Shown one piece after another: positions 48,842 to 60,053 of a stretch of 64,000 nucleotides of DNA. The DNA lies in contig NC_084607.1 of assembly GCF_033807715.1 (NCBI RefSeq), positions 1,785,199-1,849,198 on the forward strand, given 5' to 3'. The DNA comes from Cololabis saira. Lineage: Eukaryota > Chordata > Actinopteri > Beloniformes > Belonidae. Numbering within the stretch: position 1 is the first letter of the stretch; the number at the start of each line of letters is the position of its first letter. The notes under the pieces were generated by a model. That model did not search any database and was not told the origin of the DNA. It saw nothing but the letters and a program-made list of their open reading frames with translations. The translations under genes were made by a program, and so were the position numbers.

Positions 48842-49425
48842 GGATGGCAGGTGTTATTATAGGATGTTAGTGTTATTATGGGATGGCAGGTGTTATTATG
48901 GGATGGCAGGTGTTATTATAGGATGTTAGTGTTATTATGGGATGGCAGGTGTTATTATGGGATGTTAGTGTTATTATGGGATGGCAGGTGTTTTTATAGG
49001 ATGTTAGTGTTATTAAGGGATGGCAGGTGTTTTTATAGGATGTTAGTGTTATTATGGGATGGCAGGTGTTATTATGGGATGTTAGTGTTATTATGGGATG
49101 GCAGGTGTTTTTATAGGATGTTAGTGTTATTATGGGATGGCAGGTGTTTTTATAGGATGTTAGTGTTATTATGGGATGTTAGTGTTATTATGGGATAGCA
49201 GGTGTTTTTATAGGATGTTAGTGTTATTATGGGATGTTAGTGTTATTATGGGATGGCAGGTGTTTTTTATAGGATGTTAGTGTTATTATGGGATGTTAGT
49301 GTTATTATGGGATGGCAGGTGTTTTTATAGGATGTTAGTGTTATTATGGGATGGCAGGTGTTATTATAGGATGTTAGTGTTATTATGGGATGGAAGTGTT
49401 ATTATGGGATGCTAGTGTTATCGGT
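48842..49425. repeat. 19/20-bp minisatellite (TTATTATGGGATGGCAGGTG / TTATTATGGGATGTTAGTG)
   Basis: About thirty units alternate GGCAGGTG and GTTAGTG endings. Some units have TTTTTATAGG in place of TTATTATGGG. No function is visible. Confidence 0.94.
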
Positions 49426-49618
49426 GTTAGCGGTCCTGTTAGCGGTTCTGTTAGCGATCCCGTTAGCGGTACCGTTAGAGGTCCTGTTAGCGATCCCGTT
49501 AGCGGTCCCGTTAGCGATTCCGTTAGCAGGCCCGTTAGCGGTTCTCTTAGCGATTCCGTTAGCGGTTCCGTTAGCGGTCCTGTTAGCGATCCCGTTAGCG
49601 GCTCGGTTAGCGATCAAA
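49426..49618. repeat. 12-bp minisatellite (CCGTTAGCGGTC)
   Basis: About sixteen 12-bp units of GTTAGCGxTCC follow directly on the previous array. The 12-bp unit gives spurious frames of Val-Ser-Gly-Pro or Leu-Ala-Val-Pro type. A small GCTAACGGCTAG cluster is at 49790-49840. Bases 49850-50190 contain nothing recognised. Confidence 0.92.
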
Positions 49619-50189
49619 ATCTTCCTCCGCTCAGAAGAAACTAGTCCCGTTTTGCGGCCCCGATCACGGGACTCCTGGGGGGTTTTGAGCTCTGGACTTT
49701 TACTGATAAGGTGAGCAGGAATCAATCTTTTTGATCATACAGACTGTGTCGTCTCCAAAGGTGGGAGCGGGATGAAACGATAACGGGGTTCTAGGCTAAC
49801 GGCTAACGGCTAGGCTAACGGCTAGGCTAACGCTAGGCTGGATCAAGCTGAGAGAGTTTGGTTTCTGTTCATTCCACGTGAGCAGATCGTGCTAAACTCA
49901 AGTTTGACTCCACAGTGTGACTTTTGAGGTGGTTCATCCGTTGTTTTGTCCTGGAGGACACAAAGAGGAGACCAGTATAGAGCTGCATCAGTCAGAGCTG
50001 CACTGATGCTTCTCTACAACAATAGAAATAGAAGAGAAATAGAAAGCCTTTATTATCATTAGACTGCTACAATGAGATTAGGCAGCAGCTCCGTAAAAGT
50101 GCACACATGCAAAGACTCTGGAAACAAAGACTGGAAACAACAACATGACAAACAGGAAACAGAAATACAGGACTGGCTCAGAAAATTAC

Positions 50190-50535
50190 AAGTTCTTTAT
50201 TTTCTGTAATGCAATTTAAAAAAACAAAAATGTCGAACATTCTGGATTCATTACAAATCAACTGAAATATTGCAAGCCTTTTATTATTTTAATATTGTTG
50301 ATTATGGCTTGAAGTTTGCACTTTAATATTTTCCCAGCAGGAAACACTCGAGTTTGGAGGAGATGGACTGGGACCAGAACCAGGACCGGGATCAGAACCA
50401 GGACCAGATCCAGGACCGGGATCAGATCCAGGACCAGATCCAGGACCAGATCCAGGACCAGATCCAGGACCAGATCCAGGACCAGATCCAGGACCAGATC
50501 CAGGACCAGATCCAGGACCGGGGTCAGAACCAGGA
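50190..50535. repeat. Dispersed repeat fragment plus 12-bp minisatellite (CCAGATCCAGGA)
   Basis: Bases 50195-50300 (TTTTCTGTAATGCAATTTAA, GATTCATTACAAATCAACTG) match a repeat I associate with fish genomes. From 50370 to 50535 about thirteen copies of a 12-bp unit follow. Confidence 0.75.
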
Positions 50536-50692
50536 CCAGGAGTCCAGCAGCAGGACCAAAGCGGACTCTTCCTCCGCTGGTCTGCAGGTCAGTGTTCAGG
50601 TCCACGTTCCCGCTCCTCCTCGCTCTTTCTGTTGCTGCTGATCATCCAAACACTTTAGTTCATTGTCAGTAGCTTTTTCTTTCTTTTCTTTT

Positions 50693-51180
50693 TGGAACAA
50701 AACTTTATTGAAAATATACAAACTCTCAAAGAGGATAATGGACAAATATCAATTTAAATGCAATATGAAAAGAAAGGAAAATAAAAATGTGGGTTTAGAC
50801 TTATTTTACTTGCATTTTTGTTTTCTACTCTTTTGAGACATGAGAAAAAAATCTTAAAATCATCAATAAAACCCAGAAAGGAGGATTTACAATTTCTCCA
50901 TTTGGCACAATGAATATGGTACTTACCCAGTAACAAAATTATATTAATAATATATCTCCTTTTATTTTAATTTAATTTTTATGCAGGAAAGGGATATTTT
51001 ATATTTATATAAAAAAATATCAGAAACAGAAAATTCCAAATCATCCATGAAGAAAATAAATGGCTTAATTCAAAAGGTGGAACATTATTAATTTTAAGAG
51101 AAATCCAGTTGTGTATGTGTAACAGAGTTGGGAAAGCCACTTTAATCATTCTTGTTTTCAAATTGCGTTTAAAACTTCAT
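50693..51180 (-). mobile_element. L1-type LINE 3' fragment, minus strand
   Basis: Minus-strand reading shows LLGKYHIHCAKWRNCKSSFL, GFIDDFKIFFSCLKRVENKN, and upstream FPTLLHIHNWISLKINN. These resemble the C-terminus of fish L1 ORF2. The frame has several stops and the copy is truncated. Confidence 0.65.
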
Positions 51181-51446
51181 TTAAAAGTATTAAACCCATC
51201 CATATTTACTTTAGCTGCTGTTATCAACCATCAAAAGCACTTGCGTTGGTTTTTTGTTTGTTTTTTCCACAGAAACAGCTAACACAGAAAGCAAAGTCAC
51301 AAATGCAAGAAATAAAATAAGGCCGTGGCACTACACCAAAATCTACAGTCCATCAAAACCTGACCATCCAATAATCCTGAAACACAGATCAGGACAGCAG
51401 CACAGCATCCGCGGTGATGAGCATCATTAATAATTAATTATTACGC

Positions 51447-51523
51447 GTCGCCGCGTAACCTACGCCATAGCCTACGGCGTAGGCTCTGCGTCGATTTGAC
51501 GCAGAACCATAAATCAGCCTTCA
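51447..51523. mobile_element. Palindromic MITE (family A), right half
   Basis: GCGTCGCCGCGTAACCTACG and GACGCAGAACCATAAATCAG correspond to the right half of family A. The left half is absent. Confidence 0.75.
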
Positions 51524-51898
51524 CAGCGCGACTCCACTCCTCGCCACGCCGACTCCGCGCTCATATATTTAATACATTTATAAAGCCCATATATTTATAA
51601 AGCCCCGCCTGGCCGAGCCCTAACGCTGAGGCCATGGTAGATTTAGGTTACACTGTTGACTTGTTTTCCCTGCCGGCAACGTGACCAGATCATGTGACTG
51701 GTCAAATCGCAGCCTTTGCGGTTAGAAAATCTGGTTTTATCACATTGCGATATTATCGCAAATGCAATTAATCGTTGAGCACTAGTCCACACTACCACCT
51801 ACTGGTTTAAACCAGTCACCGCCCGCCGCTATACAAAAAGGCGCGAAGACAAAAACATCCACAAAAAGCATATTAATCATCAAAACAACACAAAGCCC

Positions 51899-52405
51899 AT
51901 ACAGTCTCGGATTCATTTTAAAATTATTTTATTTGCTTTTAAATCCTTGAATGGTCTTGCCCCGCCGTACCTCTCTGAGCTCCTACACCCTTATTCCCCC
52001 AGTCGCTCTCTCAGGTCAGCTGATCAGCTGCTCCTGAGAGAGCCTAAAACTAATAGAAAGCTCAGAGGGGACGGCGCCTTCGCTGTTGCAGCTCCAAAAC
52101 TTTGGAACAACCTGCCTCAGCAAATAAAACAGGCCTCCTCTCTGTCTGTTTTTAAATCTCTTCTTAAAACCCACCTTTTCTCCTTGGCTTTTAACACCTA
52201 GCAAGACAGTTGTGCTTATTTTATCCTTTTATTAGTATTTTATTCTTTTATCTTCTATTTTATCCTTTTTATTCACTTAACTTATCATGATTGTTTTATT
52301 TATGTGCCCTGTGCTTTATGGTGTGTTGTCTTTCATTTGCCTGTCCAGCACTTTGGACCATGTTGGTGTTTTTAAAGTGCTTTATAAATAAAGTTGTATT
52401 GTATA
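51899..52405 (+). mobile_element. L2-type LINE 3' fragment
   Basis: The frame reads LNGLAPPYLSELLHPYSPSR, then GDGAFAVAAPKLWNNLPQQI and LSVFKSLLKTHLFSLAF before a stop at about 52200. This is the conserved C-terminal tail of fish L2-like reverse transcriptases. The 3' UTR closes with AAAGTGCTTTATAAATAAAG. It is 5'-truncated. Confidence 0.88.
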
Positions 52406-52739
52406 AAACAGCCACGTAATGTCAGTGGCATTTAAAGTATACAACATGCGCCAAAAATGCCAACATGAATGGATAATTTCTGAATATACAAATATGATAA
52501 ATATGTCAGCTCCTCACAGTGCTGCGTTGCTCTGATGAGGGTAAGTTGCGTTGGGAACTGCTGCTGCGTTTCTTAACAGATTTTCTTTAAGAAATTATCC
52601 ATTTATGTTGCCATTATTTTCCTGTCTGTTTTGGTAGCTTTTGTTTGAGAAAATGTAGGAGTGTATTTCTCTGCATTGTAGAGGAAAATCAATGAATTTA
52701 CACAGTGCTGCGTTGCTCTGATGAGGGGGGCAGAAGGAG

Positions 52740-53100
52740 TAAAAAGAGGGTCCAGAAGACTTATTAATGTGTTTTTGTGTCTTCTGCAGAAATAAATGTA
52801 GAAAACCAACCTATGACTCGTCATTTGTCCCAACGGAGCCAAACCTGTTCCATATGTCTGTCCAGAAACAATGAGACAAAGGACATTCATAAAACAAATG
52901 ATCCAGTGTTTCTTCATCCGTTTTGCAGAAGGAACATTGATCTACCTCAAATTTAAATCTTTTTTAAGAAATTCTGCCTCAGAATAGACCTTATTCATAA
53001 TTTTAAAATGTACTTCTTTAACTTTAGGCAAAATAGCCCATTTATCCTGCATATATAGAATAAAAATGCTTCTTGAATAAAATAAAACAAATATCCCTTT
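52740..53100 (-). mobile_element. L1-type LINE fragment with zinc-binding RT domain, minus strand
   Basis: Minus-strand reading gives KVKEVHFKIMNKVYSEAEFL and, after small breaks, FCKTDEETLDHLFYECP followed by FWTDIWNRFGS. This matches the C-terminal zinc-binding region of L1-like reverse transcriptases (C..C....H..H-type). It is truncated on both sides. Confidence 0.72.
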
Positions 53101-53229
53101 CCTGCATGACAATTAAATTAAAATACACTGTGCAATTAATACAATGTAGACAGTAACAGGCAGACTTTTCCACTGAGGTTGACAGTTGTGCAAATAACTA
53201 AACATTTGTGCAAATCTCAAATAAAACAT

Positions 53230-53356
53230 TCAAGTCAATTTGTCACAAAATAAGCTATATCAAAATCATTTAAAAAAAATTTTTAAATCGATATAAACAA
53301 TATTGTCTTGTACCATATCGCGTTTGAAAATATATCGATATATCGCCCAGCCCTAG
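53230..53356. mobile_element. Right end of a hAT-like MITE (ends CGATATATCGCCCAGCCCTA)
   Basis: The terminus CCCAGCCCTA matches the right end of the MITE at 14128-14510. The left end is not present, so it is a fragment. Confidence 0.6.
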
Positions 53357-53621
53357 TCTGGTCCATAGATGGTCCTGGTCTGGTCCATGGATGGTCCTGG
53401 TCTGGTCCATGGATGGTCCTGGTCTGGTCCATGGATGGTCCCGGTCTGGTCTGGTCTGGTCCTGGTCTGGTCTGGTCCATGGATGGTCCTGGTCTGGTCT
53501 GGTCTGGTCCTGGTCTGGTCCATGGATGGTCCCGGTCTGGTCTGGTCTGGTCCTGGTCTGGTCTGGTCCATGGATGGTCCTGGTCTGGTCCATGGATGGT
53601 CCTGGTCTGGTCTGGTCCATC
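53357..53621. repeat. TGGTCTGGTCCATGGATGGTCC minisatellite
   Basis: Units of about 22 bp mixed with TGGTC pentamers are repeated about ten times. It starts directly at the end of the MITE fragment. The overlapping Trp/Ser/Gly and Asp/Gln/Thr frames are artefacts. Bases 53622-53944 hold nothing recognised. Confidence 0.93.
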
Positions 53622-53944
53622 ATGGTCTCCTCACAACATCCAAGAGCCTCTCCTTCAGTCTGCTGTGCAGAAGTGTCTTCACCTTAAACAAAACAATTCA
53701 TGTATTAAGTATTTTAGTATTTATTTTGATACAGACATAAATAGTGATAGTTCCTGCTGCATGGGGGTCACAGTGCTTTTGTCATAAATAACAGACCAAA
53801 CCTTCCTCAGTTTGCCTGAGCAGGTAAATCGGTTCAGCCACCGTTTGTTTTTGAGAAGATCTGTAAAGATGAATAAGAAGTCATGTTTAAATCACGTACA
53901 CGTTGGCTTCAGGTTGATATGCTCCTAATGACTTTGAAACTGAC

Positions 53945-54068
53945 TAAAGGCTGATTTATGGTTCTGCGTTACACCAACGCAGAGCCTACGGCGTACGTTG
54001 CGCGTCGCCGCGTACCCTACGCCGCAGGCTCTGCGTCGATTTAACGCAGAACCATAAATCAGCCTTAA
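53945..54068. mobile_element. Palindromic MITE (family A), most complete copy
   Basis: The arms AAGGCTGATTTATGGTTCTG and CAGAACCATAAATCAGCCTT are perfectly inverted, and the inner parts (GCGTTACACCAACGCAGAGC versus GCTCTGCGTCGATTTAACGC) pair closely. It is flanked by TA on both sides. It can fold into one long hairpin. Confidence 0.9.
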
Positions 54069-54513
54069 CGTTCCCCTCGCCTCTCCAGCTCGTCCTGTCC
54101 TGCACTCTGACCCTCGCTGTCACCTTTCATGCATATTTGTGCACGACTTTCAGCCGTGACAAAAGCCCTGAATATAAGACGAATAAACAAGGCATGCTCG
54201 GATGCAAAAGAAACAATATTTACCTGTTTGAACAGCCAGGGGAAACCAGGACGCCGATTTTTAATACAACAAATAGTGGAAAACCGCAGAAAGTAATTCT
54301 CGAGATTTCGTCTTCTTCTGCTGGTGCTCTGTCGTTGATACAGGTCCTCCACAGCAGCGTAATGCTGCAGCTGCAGTTAAAATAACATCCATCCAGTCCA
54401 ACGCCTGCCAGAAAATAACAATTTACATGACGTCAGAGTTTTGAGAGCTGGGGGCGGCACGAAATTAGGGGGATGCGGCCACCTCCTAATTTTGTATGCA
54501 GGAAAAACCCTGA

Positions 54514-54552
54514 TATATATATATATATATATATATATGCATACACACGCAT

Positions 54553-54636
<84 letters not shown>
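54514..54636. repeat. (TA)n microsatellite
   Basis: A TA run has a GCATACACACGCATACACAT interruption near 54539-54560. It is the target of the hAT insertion that follows. Bases 54069-54513 contain no recognised gene. Confidence 0.96.
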
Positions 54637-54637
<1 letters not shown>

Positions 54638-55358
54638 AGAGCATGTGAGCGGAGCTGAGCGTGGGCGACCGGGGGAGCGGAGCGGCGAATTTTGAAAGGG
54701 GCGCAGAGCAGGAGTTTTTTTTCTAGGATGATTGGGGTGGAGCGGGGCGTCATCCCGCTCCAGTTTCGCTCCGTTACCCCTCATATCACGGCCCGATGCG
54801 TGTCCAAACATATCCCACAAACCTCTCCACAAACCACCGCATGAGTCTGAAGCCCCCGACTTTGGCCAAACTGGTGTTTTTGAAAGTGAACTCAAAAGAA
54901 CTTTAAGAAAAATGTCCCGATCCAGCTCAGTTAATGCAGGCTTTGATTTAGGCACTTTAAAAGGCACGTTTTGTTCGGTTTTTAGCCTTATTGTTAACTA
55001 AGCCTGCAAACAGAACGTTCATTTATGCCATATTCGTTTAATTTGAGTGTTTTGCACCTTAAGATCTTTTATCAAAGTGTTGTGTAAAATAAATATTTTA
55101 TATTCTGAAAATATTGTTGTTCTTCTTTAGTTCTTTTAGACATTGAAAGTATAAAAATAGGAGGAGAACAGTGAATGAAAAATTGTTTCGGGAAAGGTTA
55201 ATAAACAAAAGTGTATCAAACCAGCTAATTCCGTTAGGTGAAATTACTTTCTTATTTTTTCTTGTCAGTAAATATCTATTTTTTGGACTTTAAAACGTAT
55301 GTCGGCTCTGCGTAATTGTTCCTCTCGGCTCCGTGACTGGCTGCAAGGAACTTTGCTG

Positions 55359-55445
<87 letters not shown>

Positions 55446-55689
55446 CACCTCTGGTTAGATCTAAGGCTTCAGGTAAACATGTGCATTTTATATGCATGCA
55501 AACATTTTTGGAGCGGTGCGCGGAGCAGAGCGTGGAGCGGAGCGGGGTGCAGTGTTACTGGAGCGCTGAGCGGTTATGGGTGGAGCGGCGTTTTGCGACT
55601 TTGAGGGAGGAGCAGAGCGGTGACAACCTTTGTGAGCGAGGAGCGGAAATTCTCGCCGCTCCACTCCGCTCACATGCTCTGATATATAC
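54629..55689. mobile_element. hAT element with perfect 8-bp duplication ATATATAC
   Basis: The body is 54637-55681 (1045 bp). It begins CAGAGCATGTGAGCGGAG and ends CTCCGCTCACATGCTCTG, perfect 18-bp inverted termini. ATATATAC is on both sides. Subterminal GGAGCGGAGC repeats are prominent at both ends. A (TC)n run is at 55364-55442. No transposase is recognisable. Confidence 0.95.
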
Positions 55690-55691
55690 AC

Positions 55692-55930
55692 CAGTGACGT
55701 GCAGTGAGGTTCATGGTTGGAGAGGCACTGACTCCTTTAGTGTCAGATTTACAAATATATAAACCAAAAAGGGAAAAGGGAAGCTTATTCAATTGGCTAC
55801 TGGTTATTTCATATCTCATCAGCATTCTTCACAGAAAAACACAGGGGAACACACATGCACGCGCGCACACACGGTACATATTACAGATACGTAAAGGTAA
55901 GAACAACGTGCATTTGCTCTAAACCCTCCA
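55692..55930. mobile_element. Left end of another hAT-like repeat (CAGTGACGTGCAGTGAGG)
   Basis: It starts with CAGTGACGTGCAGTGAGGTT, a terminus I associate with fish hAT elements. No right end is seen before the inverted-duplication arm begins at 55931. Confidence 0.5.
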
Positions 55931-55941
55931 GGAGGCAGACA

Positions 55942-56274
55942 TTATCTCACTACTAATATGAACTGACAGAAGATTGCTAAAGTGGTTAATGCATAAGCTG
56001 GACCGAAGAGACTTTTCAGCAGTTCGGTCTGCGTATCCACTTTTCCAGTCAGAGCCATAACTGCATGGAGAATAGCAGCGCTGGTCGCCTCCTCTTCCTC
56101 ACCGTCCTGTTTCCCCCTATTTTTCATCTTCTCTGCGTGTGGACTTTTATTAGGCGTATGACTCAAATTAAGTTTGCCTCCTTTAGAGGAGTTTACGTCG
56201 ACCTCAATGTCCTCGATATCGCTGTCCCCACACGCCTCCTGGAGAGCAGTTAAAGAGTAGTCGTGTTCGGACAT
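55942..56274 (-). pseudogene. L1 ORF1-like N-terminal fragment, right copy
   Basis: This 110-residue open frame starts MSEHDYSLTALQEACGDSDI. It has an acidic, Ser/Lys-rich N-terminus and then AAILHAVMALTGKVDTQTEL, suggestive of the start of a coiled coil as in LINE ORF1 proteins. It then runs into unrelated sequence and stops. It is intact here and broken in the left arm. A host gene cannot be excluded, but no splice context was found. Confidence 0.4.
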
Positions 56275-57005
56275 GTCTGCTCCAGATTCAATTCAATTGT
56301 ATTTATACAGCGTCTAATACAACAAAAGTTGTCTCTAGGCGCTTTCCAGAGACCCAGAAAAGATCTACTCGCAGACAGTCTTCTTAAGTGTCCAAAGAGA
56401 AAGCTTTAAGAAGTGTGCTTTTTTTTCGGAAATTTAAGTGATTAACGATGTCCAAGTGAAAAAGTTTGGGTTGTTGCCAAAAAAATATATATATTTTCAA
56501 GGACTAATTAGTGCCACTCACTCCGCCATCTTAGATCCTCTTCATTGTCAGTAGTTTGAACTGAGCAGCAGAAAACACAAACACGTGACCTTCCCAAGAG
56601 ACTTTTAAACTTGTCTACGTCTGAATATATAATATAGATGTAGGCTGTAGGCAGGGCATTAGTGAATGGGATTCAAATTCAAATGTATTTTTTTTCCATG
56701 TAATGAGAGAACCTCTGAATAAACATTTCCATTTGGAGATGAATAACTTTATTCTTATGTTAATGTATTGAATGGAACACAATACTTTTAACGGTCAAGG
56801 AATGAACAATAATTATAACTTAGGCTCATCAGTAGTAGTAATAATGAACATATAATTTTAAATGAACATGAAACACCTTAAATTGGCTTCAAATCAATTA
56901 AAAGCAAATAAACTTCACCTCAATAAATGAAAGTTCCAAAGGTACAAAATATCCTTGCTGGGTTCATTGAGTTAGTCCACAAGCCCTGAACAAAGGATGC
57001 AACAC

Positions 57006-57812
57006 TTAAAGGTATAGTCTGTAATGTTGGAGAGCTAGCAAGATTTGAAAGTAGCACCTCCTCTAAGCCCCGCCCCCTCCTCCCCCTCCCGTCAGCACTC
57101 CGTCCAAAGCCACGCCCCCACAAACTTTGGGGAACGCACATTTGCAGGAGTCGAGTTTTCCACGACATTTTGGACAGCACATTTTCAACAAAACTACCTC
57201 ATGTCTCATTCACCTGTAAGCGAGGCCGGTTTTAGGGGGGGCAGGGGTGAGCTGTGTCCACCCAAACGTGCATCCTGCCCACCCTATCAAAGTTATGGGG
57301 ATCCTTTATCTGTACCGTTTCTGATTGGGTGGGCACTGCGCATCATTTTTAGACACAACAATGAACGCATACCGCAAAAGTTGTCTCTTGGCGGAGGGAC
57401 CCGACGTCCCAGCAAAATGAAGTCCGCCACCGCTGGGCTGCCTTTTCTCGTTTTCTGCGCCATTCTTCAGCAAACGTGACTCGAGTGTGTGTTTTCCGTT
57501 TTCCGGCAAGATTTTCGACGTGACGAGTGCGCGCATGGGACAGAGGGGGGCGTGGGCGGGACTTAAAATGAAGGCATCTGATTGGTTCTTTTCTCCCTGC
57601 CAAGCCTCTGGTCCTCTGACCAATCTGTGCCATTCGGTGCGCAGAAAACAGATTGGTCAGAGTTTTTACAGGATTAAAGCTGTCAGGGAGGTTGGATTTT
57701 TTTCTTTCCTTTTCTGAACACATTATTCACTGGCTACTCTCAGGATGGAAGGACCATTTCACCCAGTATAACAATAAATGTTTTTGAATACGATCACAGA
57801 CTATACCTTTAA
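57006..57812. mobile_element. piggyBac-type MITE with TTAA duplication and known empty site
   Basis: The body is 57010-57808 (799 bp), with inverted ends AGGTATAGTCTGT and ACAGACTATACCT. TTAA lies at 57006-57009 and 57809-57812. The left arm has a single TTAA at the matching place (near 43208), the pre-insertion state. The body has GC-rich segments but no recognisable transposase. Confidence 0.93.
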
Positions 57813-57904
57813 GACAGCCCAGTTTTCAGGCCGTGTCTTTGTGGTGCTGCAGTGGTTCCCAAACTTTTTTTGCCAGGTCTTTTGTACATAACAGAATTTT
57901 CGAG

Positions 57905-57966
<62 letters not shown>
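57905..57966. repeat. (CA)n microsatellite in right arm
   Basis: Counterpart of the GT run at 42975-43108 in the left arm, but shorter. Confidence 0.97.
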
Positions 57967-57970
<4 letters not shown>

Positions 57971-58411
57971 TCTGCAATTCATTTCATATATTGAATATAT
58001 GTGCTAAAAAATTGTCCATCTCTGTAAAAATAGATTTTCAACCTGACCAGCTCACAGAGATTGAAACAACAATACAAACAACGGCCAAAATCTGAACATT
58101 TGCTCTACAAAAATTACACCATGAATCCCCACATCTTTTCAGTGGAATTTCTATAAACAATTTATGATTTTGTTCTGAGGGTGAGTAGCTTTACCCCTTC
58201 ATGCTTTTGTTTTGACATATTGAGATGTTTTATCTGAATGTTTCTGGCTGTCAAGAGCCATTGATAACAGAACAAGCTTAACATAGCACTCAGACATAAA
58301 ACTCTTCATTGTTTCACTGCGAACATGACGGACAGCACTTGATTTGAACTGAAAAATGATTTGTAAGGTCAACCAACAACAGGATCTAAGTCTTTTTCTC
58401 TTTCCTTACAG

Positions 58412-59260
58412 AAACATAAAGCCAAAGAGAGAAAAAATAGGAGGGATAAAGTCCTCACCACTTCACCAGGTCTGAAGGTCCGAAAGAGGATTCATACTGA
58501 AGAGAAGCCGTACACCTGTGATCAGTGTGGGCGAGCATTTACCCGACAAGATCATCTAAGGACTCATCAGCGTATTCACACTGGAGAAAAGCCGTACAAA
58601 TGTGATCAGTGTGGGGCAGCTTTTACCACGTCAAGTATTCTAAGGAGTCATCAGCGTATCCACACTGGAGAGAAGCCTTACAGATGTGATCAGTGTGGGG
58701 CAGCTTTTACCGAACAAGGTAGTCTAAGGCGTCATCAGCGTATTCACACTGGTGATAAGCCTTACAGATGCGATCAGTGTGGGGCAGCTTTTACCCGACA
58801 AGGTAGTCTAAGGCGTCATCAGCGTATTCACACTGGTGATAAGCCTTACAGATGCGATCAGTGTGGGGCAGCTTTTACCGAACAAGGTCAGCTAAGGCGT
58901 CATCAGCGTATTCACACTGGGGATAAGCCTTACAGATGTGATCAGTGTGGGGCAGCTTTTACTCAACAAGCTGGTCTAAGGAGTCATCAGCGTATTCACA
59001 CTGGTGATAAGCCTTACAGATGTGATCAGTGTGGGGCAGCTTTTACCGAACAAGGTAGTCTAAGGCGTCATCAGCGTATTCACACTGGATTTAAGCCTTA
59101 CAGATGTGATCAGTGTGAGGCAGCTTTTACTCAACAAGGTAATCTAAGGAGTCATCAGCGTATTCACACTGGGGATAAGCCTTACAGATGTGATCAGTGT
59201 GGGGCAGCTTTTACCCAACAAGGTCATCTAAGGAGTCATCAGCGTATTCACACTAGATAA
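58412..59260 (+). CDS. C2H2 zinc-finger protein, terminal exon with 9 fingers
   Basis: This is an open 283-codon exon after a strong acceptor (TTTTTCTCTTTCCTTACAG). It ends at a TAA at 59258-59260. It contains no ATG, so a start-to-stop search misses it. The basic leader KHKAKERKNRRDKVL is followed by nine fingers: RQDHLRT, TSSILRS, EQGSLRR, RQGSLRR, EQGQLRR, QQAGLRS, EQGSLRR, QQGNLRS and QQGHLRS. One finger has CDQCEAAF. It is the inverted paralogue of the exon at 41431-42531 and shorter by exactly three fingers (252 bp). A possible upstream donor GGGTGAGTAG is at 58178-58187, but the 5' exon was not found. A remnant finger with an intact CDQCGAAFT core follows the stop in the same frame. 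Confidence 0.85.
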   Translation, partial: KHKAKERKNRRDKVLTTSPGLKVRKRIHTEEKPYTCDQCGRAFTRQDHLRTHQRIHTGEKPYKCDQCGAAFTTSSILRSHQRIHTGEKPYRCDQCGAAFTEQGSLRRHQRIHTGDKPYRCDQCGAAFTRQGSLRRHQRIHTGDKPYRCDQCGAAFTEQGQLRRHQRIHTGDKPYRCDQCGAAFTQQAGLRSHQRIHTGDKPYRCDQCGAAFTEQGSLRRHQRIHTGFKPYRCDQCEAAFTQQGNLRSHQRIHTGDKPYRCDQCGAAFTQQGHLRSHQRIHTR

Positions 59261-59495
59261 AACATTTTCTGTGATCAATGTGGGGCAGCTTTTACTCAGA
59301 GAGTTCAGTTAAAGGTACCAATTTAGACATGTTATGTTGTTCTGAGAGAGAAAAAAGAAATCTGGAGTTTTGTTTTCAGTTTCAACTGAAAAATGTGTTT
59401 ATCTTAAACTTGATTTTTCCCCAGTTTATGTTCCATTGTTACATCATTTAAATAAAAAAAGTTATTTGTTTGCCTGCTGGATTTCAGTTTCCTGC

Positions 59496-60053
59496 TCACT
59501 GCACGGTTGCAGCTATCAGGTACATCACTGTTTTTTGTATGCTGCTGCCAATTGTCCTTCTTTGCCTGTCCGTAGACTCTCCCACTGGCTGACTTTTATT
59601 TACAAATCTATTTTGGGACGTCTCCCTACATATTTGTGCGTGCACATGTGTAGAAACGTCAGCCATTACGGCCTGCGCTCACAGAACTTTATTTAGATGC
59701 AGGTCCCGAGAGCCAGAACTGAACTGGGTAAAAAGGCGTTCAAGTTTTCTGCCCCCTCAACTTGGAATGATGCGCAGAAGGACTTGAAATTGGTTGAGCT
59801 TGTATCCTTGGGTAAATTTAAATCCATTTTAAAAGACAGAGAAATTAGCTCTCTCGGTTCTTGTGACTGCCCCGTTGTGTTTAAATTTAGCATTGTTTTA
59901 CTATTGTTTCCCCAGAATGTGTGACTGACTGTCTGTGTTTGTATGTATTGTTTTATTCTTTTTATGCTGCCATTTTGGCCAGGTCACTCTTGAAAAAGAG
60001 GTTTTAATCTCAATGAGTTTTTACCTGGTTAAATAAAGGATATATATCACTGC
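59496..60053 (+). mobile_element. L2-type LINE insertion with 7-bp duplication TCACTGC
   Basis: The body is 59503-60046. It encodes LSHWLTFIYKSILGRLPTYL, then RARTELGKKAFKFSAPSTWN and DLKLVELVSLGKFKSILKDR, in two frames. It ends with TACCTGGTTAAATAAAGG. TCACTGC is on both sides (59496-59502 and 60047-60053), and the left arm has the uninterrupted site. It is a 5'-truncated copy of the same family as 8627-13890. Confidence 0.9.

Noticed and set aside
49385..49725. Ala/Val/Leu/Pro and Val-Ser-Gly-Pro frames
   Set aside because: Produced by the 12-bp GTTAGCGGTCCC repeat and open on both strands.
53270..53787. Overlapping frames rich in Trp/Ser/Gly (plus) and Asp/Gln/Thr/Arg/Pro (minus)
   Set aside because: Produced by the TGGTCTGGTCCATGGATGGTCC repeat. 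No independent coding signal.
54065..54352. 95-codon minus-strand frame MEDLYQRQSTSRRRRN...
   Set aside because: No family match by eye, an overlapping plus frame of similar size, and a position between a MITE and a TA repeat. There is not enough evidence for a gene.
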